A stretch of 64,000 nucleotides of DNA from JAAYXS01 sp964550375 (GTDB taxonomy: Bacteria; Planctomycetota; Phycisphaerae; UBA1845; Fen-1342). The translations under genes and the position numbers were made by a program. Location of the stretch: the NCBI GenBank assembly GCA_964550375.1, contig CAZJYX010000011.1:52271-116270 (forward strand), read 5' to 3'. The first letter of the stretch is position 1. Each line of letters begins with the position of its first letter. Below, piece by piece: positions 63,802-64,000 of this stretch. A model generated the notes under the pieces. It did no database searches and was not told where the DNA came from. It saw only the letters and a program-made list of their open reading frames with translations.

Positions 63802-64000
63802 GGCTGGTCCTCCTCGCCGTTCAGTATAGCAGCCAGGGCATCGCCGACCGAGCGTTTTTTCGAACGAATCGCGGCGCAGCGGGCGTTGGGGCGGGTGTGG
63901 GGCACGCGCTCGGGAGGCCCGGCGGGCGGGGTCTAGGCACGCGGGCGCGGGGCAAGGCATGCTCGCCTGCGGGGGACGTATTCAGTTGTCAAAGATCCGC
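63802..64000 (-). other. Upstream region of the FG-GAP gene, to window edge
   Basis: On the minus strand a TATACT hexamer (63823-63828) lies about 25 bases before the start codon and may be a -10 element, but no good -35 accompanies it. Nothing else is recognisable up to the window end. Confidence 0.3.

Overview
The window is GC-rich bacterial chromosome with tightly packed genes. I read it as Planctomycetota, probably a Phycisphaerae-like lineage. The reasons are: membrane proteins carrying the CxxCGYDL...CxECG zinc ribbon; secreted repeat proteins ending in paired dockerin-like NAFDIDPF motifs; a complete-looking flagellar rod, ring, hook-junction and filament block; and kdsA, which implies an outer membrane with Kdo sugars. 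This placement is inference from family signatures; no 16S rRNA gene is present.

Layout. 1-10971 (+): late flagellar block flgH (cut by the window edge), flgI, flgJ (rod-binding part only), flgN-like, flgK, an enlarged flgL, fliW, csrA and two flagellins. The flagellins are separated by a long hairpin and a sigma-28-like promoter, and the block closes with an intrinsic terminator. 11050-15606: cardiolipin synthase (-), rsgA (+), a PpiC-type lipoprotein isomerase (-), tRNA-Leu(GAG) and tRNA-Arg(ACG). 15887-23243: a promoter and a giant secreted M6-type metalloprotease with PKD and thrombospondin-3 repeats. 23315-28561: rsmE and kdsA (convergent, stop codons overlapping), then two tandem zinc-ribbon membrane paralogs around an unexplained gap.

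28930-35560 (+): tRNA-Gln(UUG), then a nine-gene run glmU(N-terminal half)-prs-rplY-pth-rpsF-ssb-rpsR-rplI-dnaB with overlapping starts and stops. 35656-37816: near-consensus promoters, a degenerate receiver protein and a GGDEF diguanylate cyclase. 37917-42956 (-): SGNH-like protein with an MBOAT O-acyltransferase, two small zinc-ribbon membrane proteins, and aroC. 43270-47694 (+): rplM-rpsI, xseA, and an OFA-family transporter. 47700-54841 (-): a co-directional cluster of a twin-VWA membrane protein, a HEAT protein, a PepSY/LamG-like secreted protein, a PAS histidine kinase and a lipoprotein. 55010-63801: ispD (-), a FlgI-like lipoprotein fused to helical repeats, rluB, mfd (+), and an FG-GAP/dockerin secreted protein (-).

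How the parts work together. The flagellar block carries the CsrA-FliW-flagellin partner-switch genes. GGA-bearing hairpins sit in the fliW leader, and GGA motifs lie over the csrA and flagellin ribosome sites, which suggests translational feedback across the module. The window also encodes housekeeping work: ribosome assembly, replication start-up, transcription-coupled repair, and isoprenoid, aromatic and nucleotide-sugar synthesis. The most novel-looking items are the lipidated second P-ring-like protein fused to helical repeats (55950-57767), the paired CAGGATG hairpins before fliW, the pseudo-receiver pair at 35785-37816, and the tandem zinc-ribbon membrane paralogs.
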